Assembly: GCF_963259705.1 (NCBI RefSeq)
Contig: NC_081840.1
Location: forward strand, 112,998,074 to 113,062,073
DNA length: 64,000 nucleotides
Source of the DNA: Myotis daubentonii
Taxonomy: Eukaryota > Chordata > Mammalia > Chiroptera > Vespertilionidae
Reading direction: 5' to 3'
Shown here: positions 1 through 11,499 of the stretch, piece by piece
How positions within the stretch are numbered: position 1 is the stretch's first letter
How the letters are laid out: the number at the start of each line of letters is the position of its first letter
Made by a program: the position numbers and the translations under genes
The notes under the pieces: model-generated
Databases searched by the model: none
Told to the model about the DNA's origin: nothing
The model's input: the letters and a program-made list of their open reading frames with translations, nothing else

Positions 1-270
1 GTACTAAACTAACTCACACTCCAAAATTGCAAAGCGTGGGAGAAATGCCTCACCATTAGCCAGTGTCAGCCCTCATAACAAAGGAGTCCACACCCAAAAC
101 ATCAGATAAGAGGCCAATCTGAAACAGACTTTCAAAAACGATTTCTAAAATGTTTACAAAGTGGGGAAAAAATAAAAACAAAACCAGAAAAGAAACGGCA
201 TCAGGGAGACAGACCTCTGGTTCCAATGAAGGTTTCTGTACGATGTGAGTTACACCTGCATGCGCTAGGC

Positions 271-481
271 CAGTGGTTGGCAAACTGCGGCTCGCAAGCT
301 ACATGCGGCTCTTTGGCCCCTTGAGTGTGGCTCTTCCACAAAGTACCACGTGCGGGCGCGCACGTACAGTGCGATTGAAACTTCGTGGCCCGTGCTCAAA
401 AATCGGTATTTTGTGGAAGAGCCACACTCAAGGGGCCGAAGAGCCTCATGTGACTCGTAAGCCGCAGTTTGCCGACCACTG
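271..481. mobile_element. Foldback non-autonomous hAT element
   Basis: A 211-bp element starts CAGTGGTTGGCAAACTGCGG and ends with its inverted copy (one mismatch in the outer 22 bp). Inverted similarity continues inward for about 77 bp (271-347 against 405-481), so the element is nearly one long hairpin. The flanking 8-mers CGCTAGGC and CGCCTAGA match only partly, so the target duplication is weak. The left arm is the same sequence as the left end of the element at 50773-50984. Confidence 0.85.
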
Positions 482-544
482 CGCCTAGACCAAAATGGAA
501 AAACAATAAATAGTTGGGAAAATGAACACTTATTAGGAGCTAAT

Positions 545-705
545 TATGTACCAGGGACCGTCCTAAAATGTAACTTCCTCATACAATTCCCACAACAACT
601 GCCCTGCGGCGTAAACACCTTATTGCCCATTTTTTTAACCGGGCCTGAGGGTCTAACTTTCCCAAGGTCACACAACAGGAATTGGAATTGGAACCCCAAA
701 TTAGG
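545..705 (-). repeat. MIR SINE fragment
   Basis: Antisense MIR landmarks are present: a TGTACCAGGGACCGTCCT-like start, a CCCATTTTTTTAACC segment in place of the usual CCATTTTACAGA, and TTTCCCAAGGTCACACAACAG. It is old and diverged. Confidence 0.7.
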
Positions 706-721
706 AAAGAGGGGGACACTA

Positions 722-1796
722 ACTATAGCTTCTAAAGAAAACATGTAAAATTGAGGGGTTAATATCGCCAAAGAAAGGAGAATTAAAGGAAGTTGATTTT
801 AAAAGAAGATAGATACCACCTGAGCTCTCACTCTGAGAAAAAGAAATATTTGAGAAAAGGAGGGAGTGTGAGAGTACTGAAGACTATATACAATATATAA
901 TGCTAACATCCCCAAACTGGAATCACCTCTTATGCAATTATTTTAGCAGGAAAGGAAAAAATGATCTGACTTCAATTTATTTAGCATGTATTTTCTAAAA
1001 AAGGATATTTGCCACAAGTAATTACTGTGAAAGGGGAGCTTTCCTGGTTTCAAAGGTTTTTAATCATGAAGTGGTATTTGACAATGTAATTATTTCCACA
1101 GGCTGGAAAACAAACTTGTCACCGAACTATACTAGTAACCGGATTCAACCACAAAGAAAATAGTATGCATTGCTGATACACGTGGTCACTAATTTTATTG
1201 GAATAACACCAACATATATATTAATAATGATGTGACATTCTATGAGAGGCACTGAAACATAACGTAGGAAACACAATTTTATGCTCACTTTTGTTCTTAG
1301 AGGTGGGTGACCTTGGACCCGGGCTGTGGTCTCCCCTTCACAGAAGGTGGGGGAAGAAGTCTTGGATCTTCATGCACTTGTGAGTCCAAATTCCACTTTA
1401 CTCAAGCCTCATTCTGCTCAGCAAGGCTGGTCACCCCAAATGTTCTGGAGGCAATGGTGAGCTCAATTTTCTCTTAATGATCTCAAAACATTTTAAAGAT
1501 GAATTTGCAATAAGTTCCTCTTCTACCACTAAACCACAATCATTTTGAGCCAAAAATAGTCAATGATGGTGAACAGTAATTCTACCCAGGGAGGAAAATG
1601 AATCACAGAAAAATTCCTGAGAGGGTTTCTAGTTCAACTTTGTCAGCTGAGGGATAAGGATCTGAGGTGCAGGGATGGACAGTAAGATGGACACTGAGGG
1701 CAGACCTTGGCCTAGAACCCATGTATTCCAGTTTCTCAGCTAGGCAAGGCTCCATACCATGCTGATGAGAATCAGGCCAGCTTAATAATGACAGAA

Positions 1797-1798
<2 letters not shown>
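722..1798. other. Unique sequence, nothing recognised
   Basis: AT-rich sequence with no open frame of note and no repeat I can name. A GC-richer patch at about 1300-1460 has no recognisable gene or element. Confidence 0.5.

Positions 1799-1839
<41 letters not shown>
1799..1839. repeat. (CA)n microsatellite
   Basis: About 20 uninterrupted CA dinucleotides; likely length-polymorphic. Confidence 0.98.
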
Positions 1840-1842
<3 letters not shown>

Positions 1843-2214
1843 AAGTGAATGGTGCCGAGAAAAAGACATTTGCATTAATGAGGACAGCAGAAGTGCAGTG
1901 GTGGTTACCCGTCAAACACCCTCCTCAGCCCTTCCCTCTTTCTTCCAAAACCTGGAAACACTAGCTTCTAGAGCAGCTGGGGAAAGAGCGAAGAAACAGC
2001 ATATCTGAGACACCATTTGGTTTAAACATTTGTGGAAGTCACCAAGCTAGTCAGCACAGTCAGAGGAGAGCAGACGACTCTGGCCGGAGGTCTGTTCCCA
2101 GAAGATGGGAAATCTTAAATGAATTCAACCACAATAAACATTTTACCAGTCAGGACCAAACCTTGTCAGAAACCCATGGCCTCCTTTAAAATGGAATGCT
2201 TAACTGTCTTGGAA

Positions 2215-2340
2215 GAGAATCTTGGACTCCAGGTCTTACTCCATCACAGGTCTCCCTCAATCATGAATTCCCTGTAGCATCATGGGTAAGTCACTTCACA
2301 TCTCCAAGCCTGAGTTTCCTCACCTATAAAATTGGGACCC
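2215..2340 (+). repeat. MIR SINE fragment
   Basis: Sense-strand MIR core: GGGTAAGTCACTTCACATCT, then CTGAGTTTCCTCACCTATAA and AATTGGGACC. It abuts the Helitron that follows. Confidence 0.7.
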
Positions 2341-2384
2341 CAAAACTCTCAGTTCAACCAACCTCTAAGTTGAGAATAGGGTTA

Positions 2385-2842
2385 TTCTATATACTAAGAG
2401 CCTAATATGCTAAGTGTCCGGTCGTCCATTCAACCAATTGAAAAATAATATGCTAATGATATGCTAAGGCAGCTCAACAGCTCGTTATGACGTGCACTGA
2501 CCACCAGCGGGCAGTCGACCGATTGACCAGTCACTATAACATGCACAGACCACCGGGGCAGATGCTCCTACTGGTAGGTTAGCTTGCTGCTGGGGGCCGG
2601 CCGATTGGGACTGAGCGAGAGGGGCCAGACATGCCCTGGAGCCCTCCTGCAGTCCTTCTCTGGCTGGCCAACCTCCTGTGTCCTTCCCTGGCCCCAATTG
2701 TGCACTGGTGGGGTCCCTTGGCCTGGCCTGCACCCTCAATCTGGGACCCTTCAGGGGATGTCAGAGGGCTGGTTTCAGCCCAATCCTGCAGGCCAGGTCA
2801 AGGGACCCCACTGGTGCATGAATTTGTGCACTGGGCCTCTAG
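2385..2842 (+). mobile_element. Non-autonomous Helitron (HeliBat type), solitary copy
   Basis: The 5' end TTCTATATACTAAGAGCC corresponds to the usual TCCTATATAATAAAAGGC. The 3' end carries the imperfect hairpin GTGCATGAATTTGTGCAC followed by GGGCCTCTAG and an external T. It sits between A and T, leaves no target duplication and has no coding capacity. HeliBat elements are moved in trans by a Rep/helicase protein, and none is encoded in this window. Confidence 0.9.
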
Positions 2843-3394
2843 TGTAAGATAAAAGATGTGCTTAAAGGATGATGATGAGAAGGAAGCAGAAAAGAATTTT
2901 GATGCTGATGATGTTACCTCTCACCCCTGACTGGAGTTGAGGCTAAGCTCTGCCTTCAGATAAGGCAAATCTGGTTTAAAAGCCAGGCTCTGTGCAACCG
3001 CGATTAAAACACATAACTCTTTCTGAGTCTTGGTTTTTCTCAAATTTAAATTTGGAATAATAATAGGACCTAGCTCATAGGAAGAGATCCAGAGCCAGTT
3101 TATTCTTCTGATGTTATTCATGGAAACAACAGCATGTGGGCCTTTCTGAAAGCTAATTTAGAAAAGTGAAACCATTCTCTGTGGATGTTCCTCATGATTA
3201 AATTATGCTGGAGGAATCAGTAAAATCAGTAGACAGACGTCCCCCCGTGGTCGGAGCATTAGGAATTTTGTGGGAAAATATTCCAAAAGCTTCCTTTTGG
3301 GAACATAGTCTTGCTTCCATCTCCGTTTCACAACCCGAGAAAACCCAGTTTAGAGACATGCTATTTGATGGACCGGTCTAAAACAGATGCCATA
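2843..3394. other. Unique sequence, nothing recognised
   Basis: No open frame or repeat that I can name between the Helitron and the next MIR piece. Confidence 0.5.
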
Positions 3395-3560
3395 CTCACA
3401 CAAATTTAAAGGCCCAGTACTGTTTACTGTGGACATGCTCATTTGTTGCTCACCACCCTCTGAGGTCGGCAGAGTGGATGCTGTCTCCATTCTCCAGAAG
3501 AAGAAACCAAGCTATGAAAGTTCAAGTTACTTTCCTGAGTAAATTGCCAACCAACCCAAT
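3395..3560 (-). repeat. MIR-like SINE fragment
   Basis: A weak antisense MIR pattern: CTCTGAGGTCGGCAGAGTG, then CCATTCTCCAGAAGAAGAAA and AAGTTCAAGTTACTTTCCTG. Confidence 0.5.
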
Positions 3561-3692
3561 GCTGTTCGAGTATAAGAGCATTGCCTTCACCTAAATAAAA
3601 TGTCTGTCAAAAGCCAATATGTCTCAATATTAATCATTAAAAATATTTTATCCATTATGATACCAACATGTCAAACCACACATTTCCACATA

Positions 3693-4340
3693 TCCTATCT
3701 AATAAAAGAGACACATGGTAATTAGCGTACAACCGCTACCCTTCCCATTGTCTAATCAGGGCGATATGCAAATTAACTGTCAGCCAAGATGGCAGCCAGC
3801 AGCCAGGCAGCTTAAAGCGAACATGAGGCTTGCTTGCTTCAGTGACGGAGAACTCCAACGTTCCCCGCCTGCCTTGCCGGCCTCTGAGCTGCAACTCTAA
3901 GCAACTATGTTACAAATATAGAAGCTAAACAAAACCCAAGAAACCAGCTTTAGTCGCCGGGCTTCAGTCAGCAGGATGGCAACATTGTTTCAAATACAGA
4001 AGGTAAACAAAGGCCAGAAACCTGCTTTCAGCAGCGGAGGCCTAAGAGCTGGAGTCAAGCCTCAGAGCTAAAGCTGGCCCAGAACAAAAAAAAAAAAGAA
4101 AAAAAGGAGCAGTTGGGAGCTTCAGTCACCCGCCAGCCTGAAAACAGCCCTCAGCCCCTCACCCAGACTGTCCAGGCAACCCATTGGGGACCCCCACCCT
4201 GAAGGGACTGTAGCCAGCCTGCAATAAGGCCATCAGCCCCTCACCCAGGCTGGCCAGGCACCACAGTGGGGACCCCCACCCTGATCCGGGACACCCTTCA
4301 GGGCAAACCAGCTGGCCCCCACCCATGCACCTGGCCTCTA
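3693..4340 (+). mobile_element. Non-autonomous Helitron, first member of a tandem trio
   Basis: It begins A|TCCTATCTAATAAAAGAG. Early interior sequence (TGGTAATTAGCGTACAACC, ATATGCAAATTAACTG) is closely shared with the Helitron at 60933, so both belong to one subfamily. The 3' end is degraded: it ends GCACCTGGCCTCTA with the left hairpin arm unrecognisable and the final G absent, and joins the next element directly. Inside are two roughly 90-bp imperfect repeats at about 4130-4300. Confidence 0.85.
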
Positions 4341-5262
4341 TCCTATATAGTAAAAGGGTTATATGCCTCCCAGCACTGGGATCAGTGGAGCCGCAAGGCC
4401 TCCTGGCACCGGGATCAGCATGACAAGGGGCAGTGCCCAAACCCCCTGATCGCCCTGCGGCTCTGTGTGTGACAGGGTGCGGCGCCCCAACCCCCCACCG
4501 CAACGGGCCCTGCTCTGTGTGTGACAGGGTGCAGCGCCCCAACCCCCTGATCAGCCCTGCTCTGTGCCTGATAGGGGGGAGCTCCCAACCCCCTGATCGC
4601 CCTGCGGCTCTGAGTGTGACAGGGTCCGGCACCCCAAACCCCTGATCAGCCCTGCTCTGTGTGTGACAGGGTGCGGCGCCCCAACCCCCCCCCCCCCCCC
4701 ACGGGCCCTGCTCTGTGTGTTACGGGGTAGAGCCATAACCTCCCCATCGGCCCTGCCCTGAGTGTGACAGGGTGCGGCGCCCCAACCCCCTGATCTGCCC
4801 TGCTCTGTGTGTGACAGGGGGTGGTGTCCCAACTCCCCTATTGGCCCTACTCTGTGAGTGACAGGGGGGAGCTCCCCAACCCCCTGATTGACCCTGCTCT
4901 GTGCGTGACAGGGGGTGGCGCCACAACCTCCCATCGACCCTGCCTTGAGTGTGACAGGGGGCGGTGACCCAACCCCCCCATCTGCCCTACCCTGAGCGTG
5001 ACTGAGGGTGGCATCACAACCTCCCAATCCGCCCTGCTCTGTGCATGACAGGGGGCGGTGCCCCAACTCCCCAATCAGCCCTGCTCTGAGCCCGACCAGG
5101 GGCTGCACCTAGGGATTGGGCCTGCCCTCTGCCACCCGGGAGCAGGCCTAAGCCAGCAGGTCGTTATCTCCCGAGTGGTCCCAGACTGCGAGAGGGCACA
5201 GGCCGGGCTGAGGGACCCCCCCACCCCCCCAGTGCACAAATTTTTGTGCACCGGGCCTCTAG
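4341..5262 (+). mobile_element. Non-autonomous Helitron carrying a minisatellite, second of the trio
   Basis: The start TCCTATATAGTAAAAGGG lies immediately after the previous element. The end is a canonical hairpin GTGCACAAATTTTTGTGCAC followed by CGGGCCTCTAG. The next element begins at the very next base. The core is a 47-bp minisatellite, which gives long open frames on both strands that are not genes. Confidence 0.92.
4436..5101. repeat. Minisatellite of about 14 units of about 47 bp inside a Helitron
   Basis: The unit is C-rich, roughly CCCCTGATC.GCCCTGCTCTG followed by TGTGTGACAGGG, GCGGCG and CCCCAA. Units vary by a few bases, and one has a run of 16 C (4685-4700). It is confined to the Helitron interior. 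Such arrays are known in HeliBat elements and probably grow by slippage or unequal exchange. Confidence 0.93.
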
Positions 5263-5997
5263 TCTATATATATAAAACCCTAATATGCAAATAGATTGTA
5301 CAGTGGAACAACCGAACAACCGGTTGCTATGATGTGCACTAACCACCAGGGGGTGCGTGTGGAACATGGCGGGCATCGGCAGTGGGCAGCAGAGGGTGGA
5401 ACATGGCGGGCATCGGCTGCAGCAGGATGGTGGAGCAGGTGAGCAGGGGCGCCAGACCAAGGCAGGGCCCTGGTAGCTGTCATCAGGGTGAGCCTCTGGT
5501 GGTTGCTGAAAATTCTTTGCTCCTTCGTGCCAAGTTCCCACCTGGTGCTTGCACCTGCTGCTGGAGCCAGCCCCACACGCACCCACTACCTGTGCTGAAG
5601 TTGCCACTTGCACCTGCTGCCGGTGCCTGGATCTGGCCCTGTTCACTCAGCACCGTCAGCAGGTGTGAACGGCAGCCCAGCTCTGATCACCCCTAAGGGC
5701 TTCTCCACCTCCCCCTGCTCCTGAGGGGTGATCAGGGCAGCAACTGCCACTTGTACCCGCTACTGGCACAGGCCCCAATCGCTCCGTGCTGTCAGCCGGT
5801 GTGAGAGGGGCCGGCGCTGTCAGCGTGTGGAAGTGGCAGCGGGAGTGAGGCTGCTGGCAGAGAGGGGACCAGGGGCCATGGCGGGAGGGGCTGGGCAGGG
5901 GCACAGAGGAGGGGCCGAGACCCACCCCTGTGCCCATAGCAGCCTCGTGGCCCACAGTTCCTTTCAAGGTGCATGAATTCATGCACTGGGCTCCTGG
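5263..5997 (+). mobile_element. Non-autonomous Helitron, third of the trio
   Basis: It begins TCTATATATATAAAACCCTA at the base after the CTAG of the upstream copy. It ends with the perfect hairpin GTGCATGAATTCATGCAC, then TGGGCTCCTGG and an external T (CTRR end with a CTGG variant). No protein and no captured exon could be recognised in the GC-rich interior. Confidence 0.9.
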
Positions 5998-6252
5998 TTC
6001 ACATATATAAAGTTTGGGGGGAGTTTAAGAAGCAGGTACTGGAGAAGACCTGAGGTTTTCAATACTGTGTGACCAGTCTGAGGGACTCAAGACCTAATCA
6101 GCCCAGCTTAACCTGTGTATCTCCCCTTTTTGGGTCCCTTTGTATCCCTGGGTTATGCTTTAATATTTTATATTCCTTGTGTAAGATATTTTTATTGGCA
6201 ATTCTACGCCCATTCTCACCTCCACACTTTTTTTAATGACTTCCCCCAAAAT

Positions 6253-7225
6253 ATAGTACAACCTCGATGTAACAGACTAATTCCAGTGAAGGGGTGTCCA
6301 TTAAAGCTGAAAGTCTGTTATATAATAAACTAGATTTTCTGAATGCTTATGTTAACAAATTGACAAATTAATTTACTTATTTTTACTTATGTAGACACAT
6401 TTGTGTAATTAAAAGTAAGTATGTATGAAAAGTTTAATTTCACAGAAAAGTTTTTGTATGTATTACTGTAATTTTAAATGTATACTGAATAGGTGTAGTG
6501 GATGTGTGCATTCACCAGGCATGGAGAGTAAACGAATGCGCAAGGCTGGGAGTGGCTTAGTGCAGGTCGGAACATCAGCCAGCAGTATTAAAACTGCTGC
6601 AGGGCCCTAGCCAGTTTGGCTCGGTGGATAGAGCATCGGCCTGCGGACTGAAGGGTCCCAGGTTCAATTCTGGTCAAGGGTACATGCCCAGGTTGCGGAC
6701 TTGATCCCCAGTGGGGGGCATGTAGGAGGAAGCCAATCAATGATTCTCTCTCATCATTGATGTTTCTATCTCTCTCTCCCTCTCCCTTCCTCTCTGAAAT
6801 CAATAAAAATATAATAAAGTAATTAAGAAAAAAAAACTGCTGCAGAAAGTCACACCACGTGACAACAGAACCAATTCCCTCCTGATGTTGTGTGATTACA
6901 TGATAATCATTTGCCCAACATTGTTTATGAGAGGCGACTCTTGGATTTAAATATGTAGACTATAGTTGTAGATGTGTAATATTTACTTACATTGGTGAAA
7001 TTACTAGTGTTTTTTCCAACATATGGCCTGTTCTCTAAAACTTGTTAAAAATAACAGTGAATTAATAACAAACAAAAAACCCTGTTAATTATAAGCAAAT
7101 CTTGGTTAAAAGCATTTAAAAATGAACAGGGTGTTAATTTTCACATATGACATATGCACTGGAAATTTTGTCCCTTAATTTCGAACTCTGTTAAATCGAG
7201 GTCCACAAATAGAGGGTTTCCTGTA
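6253..7225. mobile_element. Tigger/pogo-like DNA transposon fossil, interrupted by a Ves SINE
   Basis: The left end GTACAACCTCGATGTAACAG and the inverted right end at about 7165-7225 (reverse complement GTGGACCTCGATTTAACAGA) match as degenerate terminal repeats. The interior is AT-rich and non-coding. A Ves SINE at 6603-6832 lies inside it and is therefore younger. The family is not resolved. Confidence 0.5.
6603..6832 (+). mobile_element. Ves SINE
   Basis: tRNA-derived head with A box (TTTGGCTCGGTGGATAGAGC) and B box (GGTTCAATTC), then a CT-rich region and an AATAAAAATATAATAAAG tail. The target duplication AAAACTGCTGCAG is perfect (6590-6602 and 6833-6845), indicating L1-type target-primed insertion and relative youth. 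Confidence 0.97.
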
Positions 7226-7545
7226 CTTACTTTCCCAGCCCTCCCATAGTTAGGGATGGGCATGCCAAAAGTTCTGGCCACTGAGATATAAGTTGAGCTC
7301 AGCTGGGGCAGGGGAGGAGGGACAGTCGTGGGAAAGTTTTGATTTTCTGATAAAAACCTTTCTTTCTGTCTTGAACTCAGATGTAGTGGTTGGAGCTGTA
7401 GCAACCATCTAGTGAACATGGGAGAAAGGTTATTGCCCACCTATAGATTTCTTGTTATGAGATGAAAATAACATCTCTTGGTTTTAGCCACTCTAAGTTG
7501 GTTATAATTACTTGAAGCCAAACATATTACTAAATAATACGGCTG
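7226..7545 (+). mobile_element. Probable old MaLR-type LTR remnant
   Basis: Landmarks common in mammalian MaLR-like LTRs occur in order: TTCCCAGCCCTCCCATAG, TTCTGGCCACTGAGATATAA, GGAGCTGTAGCAACCATC, then TTTTAGCCACT near the 3' end. There is no internal coding sequence. Class assignment is tentative. Confidence 0.4.
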
Positions 7546-10500
7546 TCATCTTAAGCTCTTTTGTGATCAGAGTGTGGTCAGAAGAGCAGAGATCATTTTT
7601 CTACCCCATGTTGATGTTGGACTCTGGGAAGGGCACTTTTGATTATGGGCCATTTTTCTAGCGTTAAAAGCTAAAAGAATGCATTTTCGTGGAATGGAGG
7701 GAAACACACCCAAGATCCCTACCTTCTCACTATTCACTTATGGGTGTTCACCCAAAACATTCATTTATTAGAAACCATACTATTCGCATAAATGTCTACG
7801 GAATGAAAGATTGAGTTAATGAGGTGAGAAAATAATACTCTAGTCAACAGATACAGTGAAATAAATGATCGCTCTATCACTTGTGCACACATATGCATTT
7901 TTTCTTTTTCTCTTACTCCTTTCCTCCTTCCTTCTTTCCTTGGAAATTAAAGAGCTCAAAGAACCAATGAAAAGGAGAAAGGTGGAGGCTAAAGTAGACA
8001 CAGGAACAAAAAGCTAGGGAAGGGGAAAGAGAGAAAAAAGTGAATGAGTAAGGAAAAGAAATTTTTATCTCCTCTATCTGGGCTGTACATACCAGGGAAG
8101 GTCGTTCTCTGTCATCATTGCTCTTTGGAATTCGGTGAGGGTCCTTAGCTACTTAGAAAAATCCTTGCTGTGCTCTGAAAGAAGTGATCTGCTTATATTT
8201 TCAAACCTTAATGCTTATTTTAAAATTTTTTATTTTCTTAGGAATTCTAAAGGTTTCATATGAAGGTTTTATATGAAGGAATAATTCAGATTTTATAAAT
8301 ATACTGAAAAGCTAAGAGGTATCTGCTAGTACCTTCCATGTGAACCAAATAATATGGTATTCCAAAGTCATCAGATTACCTTATCCTGGATCTTTGAGAA
8401 CTAATTTGGGCTTCTTATTTCACAAAACCTAAAGGTAACATTTTAAGCAAAATTTGCCAATAGGTATTTTTTCCCCCTTTCAATCAAATACAGCTTTTTT
8501 TTGTTGTTTTATTTTTTGGCTTAGTAAATATCCTCCTTTTTCCTCTCCTGAAAACAATCTCACAAATATCAGTAATAAATCTTCCCTGGACAATTGTTTT
8601 GTTTTGAAACAAGTTGAACAAGGGCAGTCTGGTCACACGTACAAAATTCCAAATGTATATAGCCTTTGACCTTTTACCAAATTTCACTTGTCTGACTTTA
8701 TCCTAAGAAAATCAATCAGGTGTGCAGACTGCATGCATAGGCGTACTCATGGAAACGTTCAAAATAATGAAACATGGAGACAACCTGCGGTAGATTAGAT
8801 CATGTTTGGAAATATTTACTCTTCATTATGTCCCTTTCTGTGGATCCAGTTATATTCCTGTCCCTGACTTCAGGCTGGGCCATATGACTTACTGTGACAT
8901 TGGAACATTGGAGAGCAAGATGCCACCCAAGGCTGGAAAAGCATTTGCACATTTTTTTTTGTCATCACCACGAGAAGAACATACAACACTAGGTGCCATC
9001 AAGATGAAAAGATATCAGGAGGGGATGAGAACTCGTGGAGCAGAGCTTCCCCCACCCACCTCATTGTGTATCAGCACCACCCCTGCCATTCTGCAAACCC
9101 CTGAGCAAGAAGTTAAGTGCTTATTTCTGTATGGCACTGAGATTCTGTGGTTGTCTGTTATACAGCATTATCATGACTATTGTTGACTGATATATACCCA
9201 AAATGTCAAAAAATAAGGAATTTAATAATCCATGATACTTACAATTGAGTGTTAAACAGTTATGATCTAAATACATATTGACATGGACAATATCTAAAAT
9301 ACATTTTTAAAAAAGCAAGTTATAAACATACATGCATAGTATGAGTCCTTTCTTATATAAAAAACATATATATGTGTATGCTTACATGTATAGGAAAAAG
9401 CCGGGGAAGAAATATACCAAATATTGGCAGTGTTTCTCACTGAGTGGTAAGAATATAAATATTTTCACTTTCTTCCTTATAAATATCTGTATTTTTATAT
9501 TAAAAAGAAACTTATAGCAATTTTAAGTTGATGAAAATAATAAAATTATGTCATTTAGAAAAACAATTAAAACATATAGAATTCTGCCTTAATTTGACTT
9601 TCAATAGGAAAAAGGTTATTTTCTTTTAAAGAGTTATAGGTATCCTTTTATTTATAAGCTGGCAACTGAAGGCTGCAATATGTTTCAAAAATTAAATCAA
9701 ATTCCCACCAACATACCCAAACAGCCTAGCCTTTTATTTCTCAAAATCTGTTTCAGACTTTGAGTGGCATATCTGTGAATTAGTCCTTATACAATTCCCC
9801 AAAGGTCGAGTTAACCTTCTTTCCCACCTCTCACTCTTGATGATTTGGCCTTGATCTACCTATAAAAACCCCCAATCCAGAAGCAATGATTAGCAAAGTG
9901 CAGGCTCTAATAAAAAATAATTTGAACTGCGTCAGAGAAAGAGAAAGCTTACCCAATTAAAAGGACTAAGGTTTGGATTGGTATCAGGAACAGAAGCTGT
10001 GAACATGATAAACAACATGGACAAGAGGACACAGGGAGTGGTATTTAAGTCTCCTGGGAATTTGTGTGTGGAATACATCCATTTAATAACTCACGGAGGT
10101 GCAGGGGAGTCACTGAAAACATTTGACAAAAATAAAATCTGCCAGTGATCAGCAAGCATTTACAGCTCCCAGACATGGCTTACAAAAAATTGCTCTAATT
10201 TTCCCGCAGGTGTTTCTGTCCCCGTGGACTGCCACTATCAGGGGCCCACTGCTCTCTGGTGTTAAGGATTATAGTCGTTTCAGTTACAGGATAAAAAGCA
10301 GACCTGTGGTTTCGTGAAATAGTAAAGACCGGTTTGCTTGCAGAAAAATGACAGAAGCTTTCATTTCTGGTACCCAGCAAACAGTCCCTCTCTCTCTCTA
10401 ACGGCCCATTAGGGAAGCACGAGAGGAACAGGCTCTCAGAGCACTGCCCAGGGTCTGGAGGCCAGGTGGTGCGTGTCCCTTGCAATCACTCAGTTGGTTG

Positions 10501-11329
10501 CCAGGGACCTCCCATTATAAGAAAATATTTTTTGTTATATGTTACATAATTATAGTGAGTATTTGTGTTTTAAATCACATAAAATGATTCGAATTTTGGT
10601 TGCTTCCTAAAACTGAAAGTCTTTCCAGTTAAAATTCAAGATCTAAATCTCTCTTCACAAACCTGCACTATTTTATGACAGGTTACTAATGTGCTGTTAC
10701 TTTGATTTTGTTAATATTTAATAGATCCTTTTGGTAGCTGCATCTTTCTACTTAAGAATTATATCTCTACAGATACTATACATGACTCTTCATTTACAAA
10801 AACATGAGAACAGAGGGCATAATTCTTTATATTTTATATCCCATCTTCCAGGAGGCTTAACTAACGATAGGCACCAATATAAGATCATGTAAATTAAAAT
10901 AAGTAGATACACAATGAAGCCATGAGTGGCATTAGCAGGCAACACATATTGTTGTGCCTTTTCGTGTACTTGCTAGAGATGGGCTCTGAGCTTTCTGCAG
11001 TAATAAGACACAGGATTCACGGGCCGGGGTAGGCTGCTTGCTCAGCACGAAGACAGCTAATCCTGCTCAGCTAAACCTGAGGGAAATGTCTCCCTTTAAC
11101 CTAGAGCTGCTACTTCAAGAACTTAATTCTACTTATAAGCTCAATGTATGTGCAGAGACCTATAACAAATATCACAACTGGTGGATTAGCAAACCTAAAC
11201 ACACAGCAACAGGTGCATCAGGCAGGTCCCCAGCGAGCAGATGGCAGGTTCAAATTGTGACAATCTGAGGATGGCCTAGTAAAGGGACTGTTAGGCAAAG
11301 TTGTGGGTAAGACAAAAGAAGAGGGTAGT
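7546..11329. other. Mostly unique intron sequence
   Basis: AT-rich stretch with a polypurine tract at about 7960-8065. The 126-codon open frame at 8806-9186 has no recognisable domain and may overlap a faint LTR remnant. No splice-flanked exon was seen. Confidence 0.5.
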
Positions 11330-11499
11330 GTGGCAGTTCTCAAACTTGAGTGTGCATTGGAATTACCTGAAGGGCTTGTTAAAACGCAAACTGCTGGGCC
11401 CCATCCCCTGACTACCTGGTTCTGTCGGCCTGGGGTCTGCTCTTCCGTCTCTGGATGATCACACTATTTTGCGGGCCCAGCACACTCTGAGAATCACTG
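11330..11499 (+). mobile_element. MER5-type hAT-Charlie fossil
   Basis: CAGTTCTCAAACTTGAGTGT at the left, GGGCTTGTTAAAACGCAAAC inside, and TCTGAGAATCACTG at the right match MER5A ends and core. It is ancient and non-autonomous. Confidence 0.85.

Noticed and set aside
4551..5108. Long minus-strand open frame (185 codons) rich in Gly and His
   Set aside because: It is the translation of the 47-bp minisatellite inside a Helitron; overlapping frames on both strands are also open, and there is no start context or domain.
6603..6832. Intact tRNA gene in the Ves head
   Set aside because: The A and B boxes are present but the cloverleaf is not, and the copy is a SINE with a tail and target duplications.
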